A DNA stretch of 64,000 bases from positions 42,742-106,741 of the forward strand of contig JBFWMF010000013.1 of NCBI GenBank assembly GCA_050251735.1, in the 5' to 3' direction. Each line of letters opens with the position of its first letter. The stretch's first letter is position 1. The stretch comes from Desulfitobacterium sp050251735. GTDB taxonomy: Bacteria > Bacillota > Desulfitobacteriia > Desulfitobacteriales > Desulfitobacteriaceae. Position numbers and translations under genes: made by a program. The notes under the pieces are model-generated. The model saw nothing but the letters and a program-made list of their open reading frames with translations, did no database searches and was not told where the DNA came from. Shown here in pieces: positions 52,999-61,971 of this stretch.

Positions 52999-55900
52999 AT
53001 GTCCGCAAACTTTGATTTCCTAAAGGGCCAAACTGAATATGCGTTATTTTCCTCTGCCTGCATTGAAGCGGAACGGGTCTTATCTACGTCTCCAGCTATG
53101 TCTGCCGTGGGTAGCCGAAAGGCACTCGAACTTGCTATTAAATGGGTATATTCTGCCGATAACACTATTGCTATGCCCTATAAGGACAATTTGCAGGCAT
53201 TGATTCATGAACCCTCGTTTAAATTCGCAATCGATAGCCAAACATGGAACAGGCTTCCCTATATTATCAAGCTGGGTAACCTAGCAGTTCACACCGATAA
53301 AGCCATTAGTCGTAACAATGCTGTTCTTTCTCTTGCTGTTTTATTTGAGTTTATCCAATGGCTTGATTATTGTTATGGCCAAAACTATGAAGAACGTCAT
53401 TTTGATGAGGCAAAAATGCCATCTGAGTTGGTTATCCTTGATGTACAGAGGATTAAAGAAAGAGATAGTCTTCTTGAGCAGAAGGATGCCGAAATACAAG
53501 CCTTACTATCCAGAATTGAGTCAATGAGCGAACGTCTAACAGCAGAGAAAACCCAGCATAAGGAAGAACGCCAATTTACGGCACAAGATATATCCGAATT
53601 CCAAACTCGCAAACAATATATTGATGTTGACTTGAAGCTTCTTGGTTGGGTGTTCGGCGATGACGTTCAAGAAGAAGTGGAACTCTTTGGCATGCCTAAT
53701 CCACAAGAAAAGGGCTATGCTGATTATGTTTTATATGGCAAAGATGGGCTCCCCCTTGCTGTCATAGAAGCAAAACGCACCTCAAAAGACCCAAAAATCG
53801 GAACTCAACAAGCAAAACTCTATGCTGATTGTTTACAGAAGATGACAGGCAGACGACCTATCATGTTCAATACAAACGGTTTCGAGACCTTTATTTGGGA
53901 TGATGTTACTTCTCCACAACGCAAAGTAAGTGGGATATTCTCTAAAGCCGACCTTCAGAAGTTGATAAACCGCCGTAATGAACGTAAACCTTTAAATGAG
54001 ATTCCAATTGATGATAAAATCACAAATCGCTATTACCAAAAAGAAGCTATCCGTGCAGTGTGTGACTCTATTGAGCAAGGCCATCGAAAAGCGTTGCTCG
54101 TTATGGCAACGGGAACGGGTAAGACTAGGACCGCATCGAGTCTGACTGATGTGCTATCTCGCGGCGGCTATATAACAAATGTCTTATTCTTAGCTGACCG
54201 AACGGCGTTAGTTTCGCAGGCCAAAGATGCCTTTAAGACCTATCTTCCAGATATGTCGTTATGCAATCTTCTTAGTAACAAAGAGGATAGAAATGCACGT
54301 ATTGTCTTTTCAACATATCCGACAATGCTAAATGCTATCGATACCGCAAAAAGTGATGATGGACAACGATTATTTACCCCTGCCCATTTTGATTTAATCA
54401 TTATCGACGAAGCGCATCGTAGTATTTTTAAAAAATACAAAGCTATCTTTGAATACTTTGATGGGATTTTGGTCGGTTTAACAGCTACTCCCAAGACAGA
54501 TGTTGACCGGAATACCTACGAATTTTTTGAAATGGAAAAAGGGGTTCCTACATTTGCCTATGACTATGAAACAGCAGTGAAAATTGACCACGTATTAGTT
54601 CCTTATCATAATATTGAGGTTACGACCAAGTTCTTGCAACAGGGAATTGCTTACGAGGACCTGTCTGAAGAGGATAAAGCTCGCTATGAAGAGGACTTTG
54701 TGGATGAGGAGGGTAAGATACCTGAGTCAATTCCACCGGCTGAGCTTAATAAATTCATTTTCAACCAAAACACTGTTGATATGGTGCTACAGGATTTAAT
54801 GAATAAAGGTATTAAAGTTGCAGGTGGCGATAGACTGGGAAAAACAATAATATTTGCCCAAAATAAGCGTCATGCTGAATACATTGTGGAACGATTCAAT
54901 AAGCTCTACCCGCAATATAGGGGTAGCTTTGCAAAGCGTGTGGTATGTGACGACAACTATGCTCAAACCATAATTAAAGAATTTAAAGTTGCTGAAAAGG
55001 AGCCTCATATCGCTGTATCTGTAGACATGCTGGAGACAGGTATCGATGTTCCAGAGGCTGTAAATCTTGTATTCTTTAAGTATGTTCGCTCAAAAACGAA
55101 GTTCTGGCAAATGATTGGACGGGGAACCCGGCTTTGCCCCAATCTTTTTGGAGAAGGGCAGGATAAAACTCATTTCGTTATTTTTGACTATGTGGGGAAC
55201 TTTGAGTTCTTCCGTGCAAATAAAGATGGCATTGAGCCTGCTGCAATACAGAGTCTTAGCGAAGCCATATTCTCAAAGCGTGTGCGATTAATTCAAACTC
55301 TCCAAGAGGGAGCATTTATGGAAGAGCCCTATCAAGTTATGCGCACAGAGTTAATTGAAACATTAGTCCGACAAATAAATGCTTTGAATACCGAGCTTGT
55401 AGCTGTAAAACTACAATTGCAGTACATTGTAAAGTATAAAGAAAAGAGTTCCTTTGTATGTCTTAATAGTTCCGATGTCCATGACCTTAATACGTATCTT
55501 GCCCCATTAGTATATATGGATGAGACAGACGAGTACGCAAAGAGTTCCGATAATTTTATGTACGGTTTAATGCTATCACAAATCGAGGCTAAGAAGGCTC
55601 AGTTCAAAAGAGGTAAAAAGCAACTTGAAAAAGTTTGTCTTGGTCTTTTAAAGAGAACCACAATACCTCAAATTCGAGAGAAAATTGCCTTAATTGATGA
55701 TATCGGAACAGAAGAATTCTGGGAGAGTTCCGGGATTTTAGACTTCGAAAAGGTTCGTGTAGAGCTGCGTAGTCTTATTAAGTTCATCGTGGATGAAGGC
55801 GGGAGCAAGCCTATATATACTGACCTCAAGGACGAAGTTCTCGAAACCAAAGAGGGGGAAGAGCTAGACCCTGCTTATGATTTTGAGGACTATAGGCTAA

Positions 55901-56349
55901 AGGTTAACCGGTACATTGAGAATAATCGTGACCAGGTTGCTATTTATAAGCTTCGCAATAATATTCCGCTTACTGCAATGGACTACAAGACCTTAGAGCA
56001 TATTCTCACTGGAGAGCTTGGCACAGTAGAGGATTATCAACGTGAATTTAAGGATACGCCCTTTGGCCTACTTGTCCGTAAAATTGCCAAGATGGAATTC
56101 CAAGCAGCAAATGAGGCGTTTTCGGAATTCATCAATGACCAGTCTCTTAACCAATCACAGATTGTATTCGTTAAGAAAGTCATCGACTACGTTGTTCAGA
56201 ACGGGTATATGGAGAATCCAAAAGAGCTAATGAACCCACCTTTTGACAAACCGCAAAGTCTTATGAAGCTGTTTGATGGCTCAAAGCAAGTGAGAATAAT
56301 CGAGCTTGTATCAAAGATAAAGGACAACGCAGTAAAAATCGTGGGTTAG
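52999..56349 (+). CDS. hsdR: Type I restriction endonuclease subunit with N-terminal DUF4145 domain
   Basis: This 1116-residue protein is the motor and nuclease of the type I system. An N-terminal DUF4145-like domain (residues ~1-125) precedes a coiled coil, the PD-(D/E)xK nuclease (ADYVLYGKDGLPLAVIEAKRT), helicase motif I LLVMATGTGKTRTA, motif II IIIDEAHRS, motif III GLTATP and motif VI QMIGRGTRLCP. The C-terminal ~300 residues are the helical domain that binds HsdM/HsdS. ATG 52999 follows TGAGGTGA; the GTG at 52990 lies in that site. All key residues are present. Confidence 0.95.
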   Translation: MSANFDFLKGQTEYALFSSACIEAERVLSTSPAMSAVGSRKALELAIKWVYSADNTIAMPYKDNLQALIHEPSFKFAIDSQTWNRLPYIIKLGNLAVHTDKAISRNNAVLSLAVLFEFIQWLDYCYGQNYEERHFDEAKMPSELVILDVQRIKERDSLLEQKDAEIQALLSRIESMSERLTAEKTQHKEERQFTAQDISEFQTRKQYIDVDLKLLGWVFGDDVQEEVELFGMPNPQEKGYADYVLYGKDGLPLAVIEAKRTSKDPKIGTQQAKLYADCLQKMTGRRPIMFNTNGFETFIWDDVTSPQRKVSGIFSKADLQKLINRRNERKPLNEIPIDDKITNRYYQKEAIRAVCDSIEQGHRKALLVMATGTGKTRTASSLTDVLSRGGYITNVLFLADRTALVSQAKDAFKTYLPDMSLCNLLSNKEDRNARIVFSTYPTMLNAIDTAKSDDGQRLFTPAHFDLIIIDEAHRSIFKKYKAIFEYFDGILVGLTATPKTDVDRNTYEFFEMEKGVPTFAYDYETAVKIDHVLVPYHNIEVTTKFLQQGIAYEDLSEEDKARYEEDFVDEEGKIPESIPPAELNKFIFNQNTVDMVLQDLMNKGIKVAGGDRLGKTIIFAQNKRHAEYIVERFNKLYPQYRGSFAKRVVCDDNYAQTIIKEFKVAEKEPHIAVSVDMLETGIDVPEAVNLVFFKYVRSKTKFWQMIGRGTRLCPNLFGEGQDKTHFVIFDYVGNFEFFRANKDGIEPAAIQSLSEAIFSKRVRLIQTLQEGAFMEEPYQVMRTELIETLVRQINALNTELVAVKLQLQYIVKYKEKSSFVCLNSSDVHDLNTYLAPLVYMDETDEYAKSSDNFMYGLMLSQIEAKKAQFKRGKKQLEKVCLGLLKRTTIPQIREKIALIDDIGTEEFWESSGILDFEKVRVELRSLIKFIVDEGGSKPIYTDLKDEVLETKEGEELDPAYDFEDYRLKVNRYIENNRDQVAIYKLRNNIPLTAMDYKTLEHILTGELGTVEDYQREFKDTPFGLLVRKIAKMEFQAANEAFSEFINDQSLNQSQIVFVKKVIDYVVQNGYMENPKELMNPPFDKPQSLMKLFDGSKQVRIIELVSKIKDNAVKIVG

Positions 56350-56420
56350 AGTTTCTTTGCTGTAGTGCCTAACTATGAAAAGGTCATCCAAGTATAATAT
56401 CTCAAGTATTTGTCTATATA

Positions 56421-57758
56421 ATGGATATCATGTTTCTAAGTTTTGAGGTGGTACCCATTAAACAGACGACTCTGTACAACTTTGAACCGATTGAACTGGG
56501 AACAGGAGCTATTGAGAGCTTAAGTGGTTACCTTATAAGGTTAGCTGAAGCCCATTCACTCACTGTTGGTAAATTAGTCGGTAGAGAAGTAGCAGTTGTT
56601 TTAAACAAAGAATACCTGTTGAGAAGTGCTTATGAGGGGGGCAGCAGATTCTATGATGTGGGATATGAGATAAATGGCTTAGGAAGTTTGGCTAAGGATT
56701 GGGCACAAGCATTGGCTTTACTCACTGGATGTAAGAGATTAGAGGAACTTACCTTAATCAGATTCAATGAATGGTTACCGGATAGAGGACTGTTGAGAGG
56801 TCATCTTGCATGGTGTCCGGTATGTTTGGAAGGATGGAAATATGGTGATAAGGAAGTTTATGAACCTCTTTCGTGGAACTTCAAAGTTATAAATATTTGT
56901 GCGATACATCTAACTCAGCTAGAGACAGAATGTCCAAATTGCATGAAAACGATTCAAATACTCAGCCGAAAACGGCGAATTGGATATTGTTCAAGCTGTG
57001 GAGCATGGCTTGGAAGACAAAAGTTACTTAAGAAAACAATAGCATCCGATGAACATCTAGAATGGCAGATGTTTGTAATTCAGAACGTCCAGGAATTACT
57101 AACAATACCGCCAAATACAGCTGTAGAACTATCTAATGCTCACATAACCGCTGCAATTCAGGATATGGTAAATAGTTTTGGGAGCAAGAGAGCATTCTCT
57201 AAAGAGATGAGGATCCCTGAAACTACTGTAAGAGTTTGGTTTGATGGTAAACATAGGCCTAGCCTAGAGTCTCTTTTGAAGATTTGTTATTGCACAAATC
57301 TGCTTTTAGTTGATTTAGTGAGTGGGAAATATGAAGGTGTTAAATACAGCTCTAGGATAATAAGTGGCGATAAAAGACAAATAAGAGCGACAAGGAAACA
57401 TTTTGACAGTCAATATATATTAAATATGCTATTAGGCTATTTAAATGATAGATCTCTGTCCATGAGAGAAGTCGCTAGGCGTCTAGGCTCTGATCAAAGG
57501 GTTCTTTATAAGCATTTTCCCGATGTTTGTAAAGCAATAGCTCACGAACATAAACTATGGATCCAAAATAAGCAGGAAATTAGGATTGATGCCTCTTGTA
57601 AGATGGTTAAGGAGGCAACGATTAGTCTTCTAGATCAGGGAATATACCCTAGCAGACGAAAAGTCGAAAGTATATTGCCTTCGGCAATATCACTAAGGGA
57701 AAAAATGTTACAAAAAACCTGGAAGGAAACCCTTTTTGAATTCATTATTAAAAATTAA
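56421..57758 (+). CDS. tniQ: TniQ/TnsD-family transposition protein 1
   Basis: This 445-residue protein has an N-terminal TniQ domain (FEPIELGTGAIESLSGYLIRLAEAHSLTVGKL) and a zinc-binding region: C132/C135, C160/H163, C171/C174 and C190/C193. The rest is helical with two or more HTH-like parts (GSKRAFSKEMRIPETTVRVWFDG; LSMREVARRLGSDQRVLYKHFP). TniQ/TnsD proteins choose the target and recruit TnsC. It lies before tnsAB, separated by a promoter and leader. The ATG at 56421 has no clear ribosome site; GAGGTGG at 56446-56452 might serve a later non-ATG start. It is clearly related to the second TniQ at 61972 but diverged. Confidence 0.88.
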   Translation: MDIMFLSFEVVPIKQTTLYNFEPIELGTGAIESLSGYLIRLAEAHSLTVGKLVGREVAVVLNKEYLLRSAYEGGSRFYDVGYEINGLGSLAKDWAQALALLTGCKRLEELTLIRFNEWLPDRGLLRGHLAWCPVCLEGWKYGDKEVYEPLSWNFKVINICAIHLTQLETECPNCMKTIQILSRKRRIGYCSSCGAWLGRQKLLKKTIASDEHLEWQMFVIQNVQELLTIPPNTAVELSNAHITAAIQDMVNSFGSKRAFSKEMRIPETTVRVWFDGKHRPSLESLLKICYCTNLLLVDLVSGKYEGVKYSSRIISGDKRQIRATRKHFDSQYILNMLLGYLNDRSLSMREVARRLGSDQRVLYKHFPDVCKAIAHEHKLWIQNKQEIRIDASCKMVKEATISLLDQGIYPSRRKVESILPSAISLREKMLQKTWKETLFEFIIKN

Positions 57759-57786
57759 CTGAAGAATGGAGGTAATTGGTTTCTTT

Positions 57787-57815
57787 TTGACATTAATGAA
57801 GAATAGATATATTAT
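57787..57815 (+). promoter_or_regulatory. Strong promoter of the tnsAB leader
   Basis: TTGACA (57787-57792), exactly 17 nt, TATTAT (57810-57815). The expected start is near 57823, about 33 nt before a small ORF. Confidence 0.8.
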
Positions 57816-57855
57816 ATAATTCGATATAATTAAATCATTTAAAGGGGATTCTGAC

Positions 57856-57909
57856 ATGAAGATATTCTTTGACTCCGCTAAAAGATTATATTTGGAAAAA
57901 ACCAGTTGA
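57856..57909 (+). CDS. 17-codon leader ORF upstream of tnsAB
   Basis: The frame reads MKIFFDSAKRLYLEKTS and is preceded by AAAGGGG at a good distance, so it should be translated. Its TGA stop (57907-57909) lies inside the left arm of the following terminator stem. It may be a leader peptide for attenuation rather than a functional protein. No similarity is recognised. Confidence 0.5.
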   Translation: MKIFFDSAKRLYLEKTS

Positions 57910-57932
57910 GTAAAAATCTCAGCTGGTTTTTT
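57898..57932 (+). terminator. Intrinsic terminator/attenuator before tnsAB
   Basis: AAAACCAGTTGAG (57898-57910) pairs with CTCAGCTGGTTTT (57918-57930), with one G-T pair and loop TAAAAAT, followed by TTTTTT. It lies between the promoter and the tnsAB start (57998), so read-through is needed for transposase expression from this promoter. Confidence 0.8.
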
Positions 57933-57997
57933 GCATTAATGGATCAACAGTGATAATTCATGTGCAAGAGAATCACGGCAAGGAGGACTAGTGTATA

Positions 57998-60661
57998 ATG
58001 GATGAACTTAGTTATCAAATTTGGTGTAAAGAAATAGGACTTACAGATGTTGCCTCAGAGCTTGTTGACCGAATTCGAAAGAGCGAACCTACAAGAAGGG
58101 TAGGTGGTGGAAGAAAAAATGTTGTTGGCTCATACCCGAGTAAGAAAATGGGTGTTTCAATACAATTCGAAAGCCATCAAAATGAACTTCCAGGAATTTA
58201 CCTAAAAGAACATGACAGTAATGTAATTGAGTATTATGATCAACCGCCTTCAATTAAATTATCTTACAACTCACGAAAAGATAAGGTAGTGGGGGTTTAT
58301 CACACTCCAGATTATTTTGTGATTAAGAATGAAGAGGCTGGGTGGGAAGAGTGGAAAACTGAGGAGGAATTACTTAAACTTGCGGTTGAATCACCTAATC
58401 GATATGTTCTAACAGAAGGGAAGTGGCATTGTCCTCCCGGTGAAGAGTTTGCTAAGAAATATGGACTTAAGTATTGGCTTAGATCATCAGCAGAAATTAA
58501 CTGGATACTTCAACGCAACTTCAATTTTCTAGAGGACTATTTATTGGATTCAAAGGCGGAGGTCTTATTGAAGTCATCCGAGTCCATTGTTGAGGCTGTA
58601 AGGTATAAGCCAGGAATTTGTTTGCTGGATCTTCTTAAAAATAATGAGTCTCAGGTAGATGATATTTATTACCTTATTGCACGAGGTGGCCTTTATTTTG
58701 ATATAGAAAATGAACTTATTACTGAACCACAACGTACTCATGTATTTTGTGATGAACAAATTGCCTTAGCTCATAAAATAATGTTATCGAGTCAATGCGA
58801 GTCAATATTGAAAGATCACTCGTTTGAAGTAGTCCCTGGTGCTCAAGTGGCTTGGGACGGAAATCTATGGTCTATTGTTAACTTGGGAGAGAAGACCATC
58901 GCGTTAATATCGGACGGGAATATCATTGAAGTACCACGAGAAGTATTCTTTGAACTGGTTCGTGACCAACGGATAAAAGGCATCGAAAAGATTGAATATA
59001 AAAGTGCTTTAGTGAACCCTATATTCGAAGAATCAAGTGAGGAAGAGTTAAAAGTAGCTACTTTAAGATATGAAATAATATTACCGCTTATAGAAGGTAG
59101 AGCTAAGATACAAGAACTTAAAAAGTTAGAGGTTACAACTAGAACAATTCGCAATTGGTATAATGATTATCTTCATGCTGAACAGGAATATGGTTCAGGA
59201 TTTATTGGCCTCATTCCACATACAAAAAAACGCGGCAACAGAACTCCTCGGATTTCATCAGATATTTATGAAGAGATCACTAGTTTCATAAAAAAGAATG
59301 AAAATCCCGCTAATCAAAAATTGAAAGTTCTTTATGGTAAGCTTCAGGAGTATTGCGATCAAAGGGGATATATTCTTCCTAGTAAAAAGACTTTTGGGAA
59401 AATAATTAAAGAAAGGCCAGTTGAAGAACGCATGTATAGTACTCAGGGAAGTAGAATGGCTTATCAACACGAGGATTTCTACTGGGAGATTGATTTGACC
59501 ACTCCTCGTCATGGAGAAAGGCCTTTTGAAATTGTACATATAGACCATACAGAAGTGGATTTAGAGACAATTCATTCTAATACAAATAAAAGCATGGGTA
59601 AGTTCTGGCTGTCGTTAATGGTAGACGCTTTCACAAGGCGCATACTGGCTTTTTATATTACTTTCGATTCCCCCTCATACCGATCAGATATGATGTTATT
59701 ACGAGAGTGTGTTAGGCGGTTTAATCGCCTTCCGCAAATAATAGTAACAGATAATGGACGCGACTTTAAAAGCGTATACTTTCAGTCCTTATTAGCTCGT
59801 TATAATATAACCCACAAAATAAGGCCGCCCCATAGAGCGCGTACTGGTTCAGTTGGCGAAAGGGTGTTTGGTACATCTAACACTCAACTGTTTCATAACC
59901 TGCAAGGTAATACCAAGATTATGAAAAACGTTCGTCAGGTTACCAAATCTGTTAATCCTAGAAATCATGCTGTTTGGACACTCCCCGCCCTATATGAGCT
60001 ATGCAGGGACTATTTTTACGAGTTTTATGATACCTCGGAACACTCATCACTCGGAGAATCGCCAAGAGAGGCATTCGAACGGGGAATAGCAACGGCGGGT
60101 AAAAGACCATTCAGATTCATTCCTTATGACGAGGATTTCAAGATTATGACACTCCCTACTACTAAGAGAGGGACGGCAAAAATTGATCCGCAGCGAGGAG
60201 TTAAGGTTAGATATCTTTATTATTATTCAGATGAATTTACAAAACAGGATCTAGCAGGAACAAATGTGCCTGTGCGTTATGATCCTTGGGACGCAGGTAT
60301 TGTTTATGCATATGTAAAGGGAAAATGGACGAAGTGTTACTCTCAGTATTACTCAGCATTTAAGGGTAGAAGCGAATTAGAGATTAGAATCGCTACGGAA
60401 GAATTGGTCAAACAAAGAGGTTTAAATGCTTGTAGGTCTAACATATCGGCAAGAGAACTTGGCGAATTCATTTTGAAAGCTGAGGCCACTGAGGAGTTAT
60501 TAAAGCAACGTCAACGGGACTTAGAAATGGCACCCCAGTTGGCAGTAATTGATGGAGGGGTTAGTGAAGATAAAGAAGATGGAGCATTAGAATTGAATAT
60601 TCAAGACTTTAATTTGGATGAAGTTAGCTTTGATTTAGATGCTGATAGCGAAGGCCTCTAA
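57998..60661 (+). CDS. tnsAB: TnsA-TnsB fusion transposase
   Basis: This 887-residue protein joins two Tn7-type enzymes. Residues ~40-175 are TnsA-like, an endonuclease that cuts the 5' ends: E58, D105 (YHTPDYFVI) and K120 (WEEWK) fit the E-D-K site of TnsA. Residues ~350-760 are TnsB-like, an rve/Mu-type DDE transposase: D516 (VHIDHTEVD), D585 (IIVTDNGRDF) and E621 (TGSVGERVFG), a DD(35)E site, with helix-turn-helix domains before it. The C-terminal tail is acidic (VSFDLDADSEGL), as expected for a TnsC-contact region. Both active sites look intact, so cut-and-paste transposition is expected. AAGGAGG precedes the ATG. Confidence 0.92.
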   Translation: MDELSYQIWCKEIGLTDVASELVDRIRKSEPTRRVGGGRKNVVGSYPSKKMGVSIQFESHQNELPGIYLKEHDSNVIEYYDQPPSIKLSYNSRKDKVVGVYHTPDYFVIKNEEAGWEEWKTEEELLKLAVESPNRYVLTEGKWHCPPGEEFAKKYGLKYWLRSSAEINWILQRNFNFLEDYLLDSKAEVLLKSSESIVEAVRYKPGICLLDLLKNNESQVDDIYYLIARGGLYFDIENELITEPQRTHVFCDEQIALAHKIMLSSQCESILKDHSFEVVPGAQVAWDGNLWSIVNLGEKTIALISDGNIIEVPREVFFELVRDQRIKGIEKIEYKSALVNPIFEESSEEELKVATLRYEIILPLIEGRAKIQELKKLEVTTRTIRNWYNDYLHAEQEYGSGFIGLIPHTKKRGNRTPRISSDIYEEITSFIKKNENPANQKLKVLYGKLQEYCDQRGYILPSKKTFGKIIKERPVEERMYSTQGSRMAYQHEDFYWEIDLTTPRHGERPFEIVHIDHTEVDLETIHSNTNKSMGKFWLSLMVDAFTRRILAFYITFDSPSYRSDMMLLRECVRRFNRLPQIIVTDNGRDFKSVYFQSLLARYNITHKIRPPHRARTGSVGERVFGTSNTQLFHNLQGNTKIMKNVRQVTKSVNPRNHAVWTLPALYELCRDYFYEFYDTSEHSSLGESPREAFERGIATAGKRPFRFIPYDEDFKIMTLPTTKRGTAKIDPQRGVKVRYLYYYSDEFTKQDLAGTNVPVRYDPWDAGIVYAYVKGKWTKCYSQYYSAFKGRSELEIRIATEELVKQRGLNACRSNISARELGEFILKAEATEELLKQRQRDLEMAPQLAVIDGGVSEDKEDGALELNIQDFNLDEVSFDLDADSEGL

Positions 60662-60694
60662 ACAAATCTAAGTAAGAGATGAGGCCTGTGGCAA

Positions 60695-61864
60695 ATGGCA
60701 AATAAAAGTGGTAGTGATTGGTTTCCAGAATACTTGTTAAATAAGGAAGATGAGGAGAAGAGGCAGTACTTTAGAAGTTTAATTATTTCTCATAGATTTC
60801 TTAAGGATGCGGTTGATAAATCTCTTTTTTGGATCAGAAGTATTGGGTCTGAAGGGATTGTCTTCATATGCGGACCTACAGGAGTGGGAAAAAAAGAGCT
60901 TGTCAGGCTCGTTACTGAGAGACTTTATGAGCTAGCTATGCCGAAGTTGCAAACTAATAAAGGTTGTATACCAGTAGCAAATGTTGAAGCTTCGGCACCG
61001 GAACAAGGAGGTTTTGATTTCCCTAGGTTGTGGAAAGAAACGATTAAGGAACTAAATGAACCTTTGGTGGATCATAAAATTTCATATTATGATGAAGTAG
61101 TTACGAATTCGGCTGGACAACGTATCATTTTATCAAAAACCAGGAAAGCAGATTATAGAGATGTGCTTCGGGATGTTCTAAGGTATAGAGAGACATCTGC
61201 ATTAATTATTAATGAGGCTCATCATATGTTGAAAGTAGCAAGTGGAAAGAAAATTGCATGGGAAGTAGACGGTATAAAATCTCTGGTAAACAAATGTGCA
61301 ACCCCCATTGTTCTGGTCGGAACTTACGAGTTATTAACAATCTTAGAAGATCTAGTAGACTCATCTATGGACCAAATTAATCGAAGAGCCCGTTTAGTCG
61401 AATTCCCACGTTATAGGCACGATAATAAGAGTCAAATTGAGGCATACGGAAAAACAATTAAACGGATTTTGCGGCAAATGCCCTTTGAAAAATCACCTGA
61501 GGATTTAGTAGACCAGGACTTTATGTATTTTTATAAGTATTCCCTCGGATGCGTTGGTACCCTAAAGGAATGGCTAAACAGTGCATATGATTTTGCGTTA
61601 CTAGAAAATGCATCTACTTTGACCAGAAAACACCTAGATGAAACTCGAATGTCTGGACAACGCTCTGAAGGAATACTAAATAGCATTATGAAAGGGGAGG
61701 CCAAGATGAGGCAGATTCAATCAGAGGGTGATCTTGATAAAGCACTTTGCCTTGACAAAGGAAAAAGTCAAAAAGCGGAGACAAGTCATAAGGGTACAGT
61801 AAAGTCATCAAAAGCTTTGCCCGGGACTCGTAAACCAGGGAGAGATCAAGTTGGTTTAGGTTGA
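60695..61864 (+). CDS. tnsC: TnsC-like AAA+ transposition regulator
   Basis: This 389-residue ATPase has Walker A GPTGVGKK (60-67) and Walker B LIINEAHH (173-177, Asn-Glu in place of Asp-Glu), followed by a sensor region VLVGTYELL. TnsC links target-bound TniQ/TnsD to the transposase and gives target immunity. The C-terminal ~60 residues are Lys/Gly/Ser rich and probably flexible. It begins 33 bp after tnsAB and is in the same transcript. Confidence 0.9.
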   Translation: MANKSGSDWFPEYLLNKEDEEKRQYFRSLIISHRFLKDAVDKSLFWIRSIGSEGIVFICGPTGVGKKELVRLVTERLYELAMPKLQTNKGCIPVANVEASAPEQGGFDFPRLWKETIKELNEPLVDHKISYYDEVVTNSAGQRIILSKTRKADYRDVLRDVLRYRETSALIINEAHHMLKVASGKKIAWEVDGIKSLVNKCATPIVLVGTYELLTILEDLVDSSMDQINRRARLVEFPRYRHDNKSQIEAYGKTIKRILRQMPFEKSPEDLVDQDFMYFYKYSLGCVGTLKEWLNSAYDFALLENASTLTRKHLDETRMSGQRSEGILNSIMKGEAKMRQIQSEGDLDKALCLDKGKSQKAETSHKGTVKSSKALPGTRKPGRDQVGLG

Positions 61865-61971
61865 ATTAGCTTTTAGGCCGAGGAACAAGATGAAAGTAAA
61901 TAAGAGTAAAAGTATATGTGCACGTGGTTTAAAGGATATAGTTTAGAGAGAAAAATATTGAGGGAAAAGAA

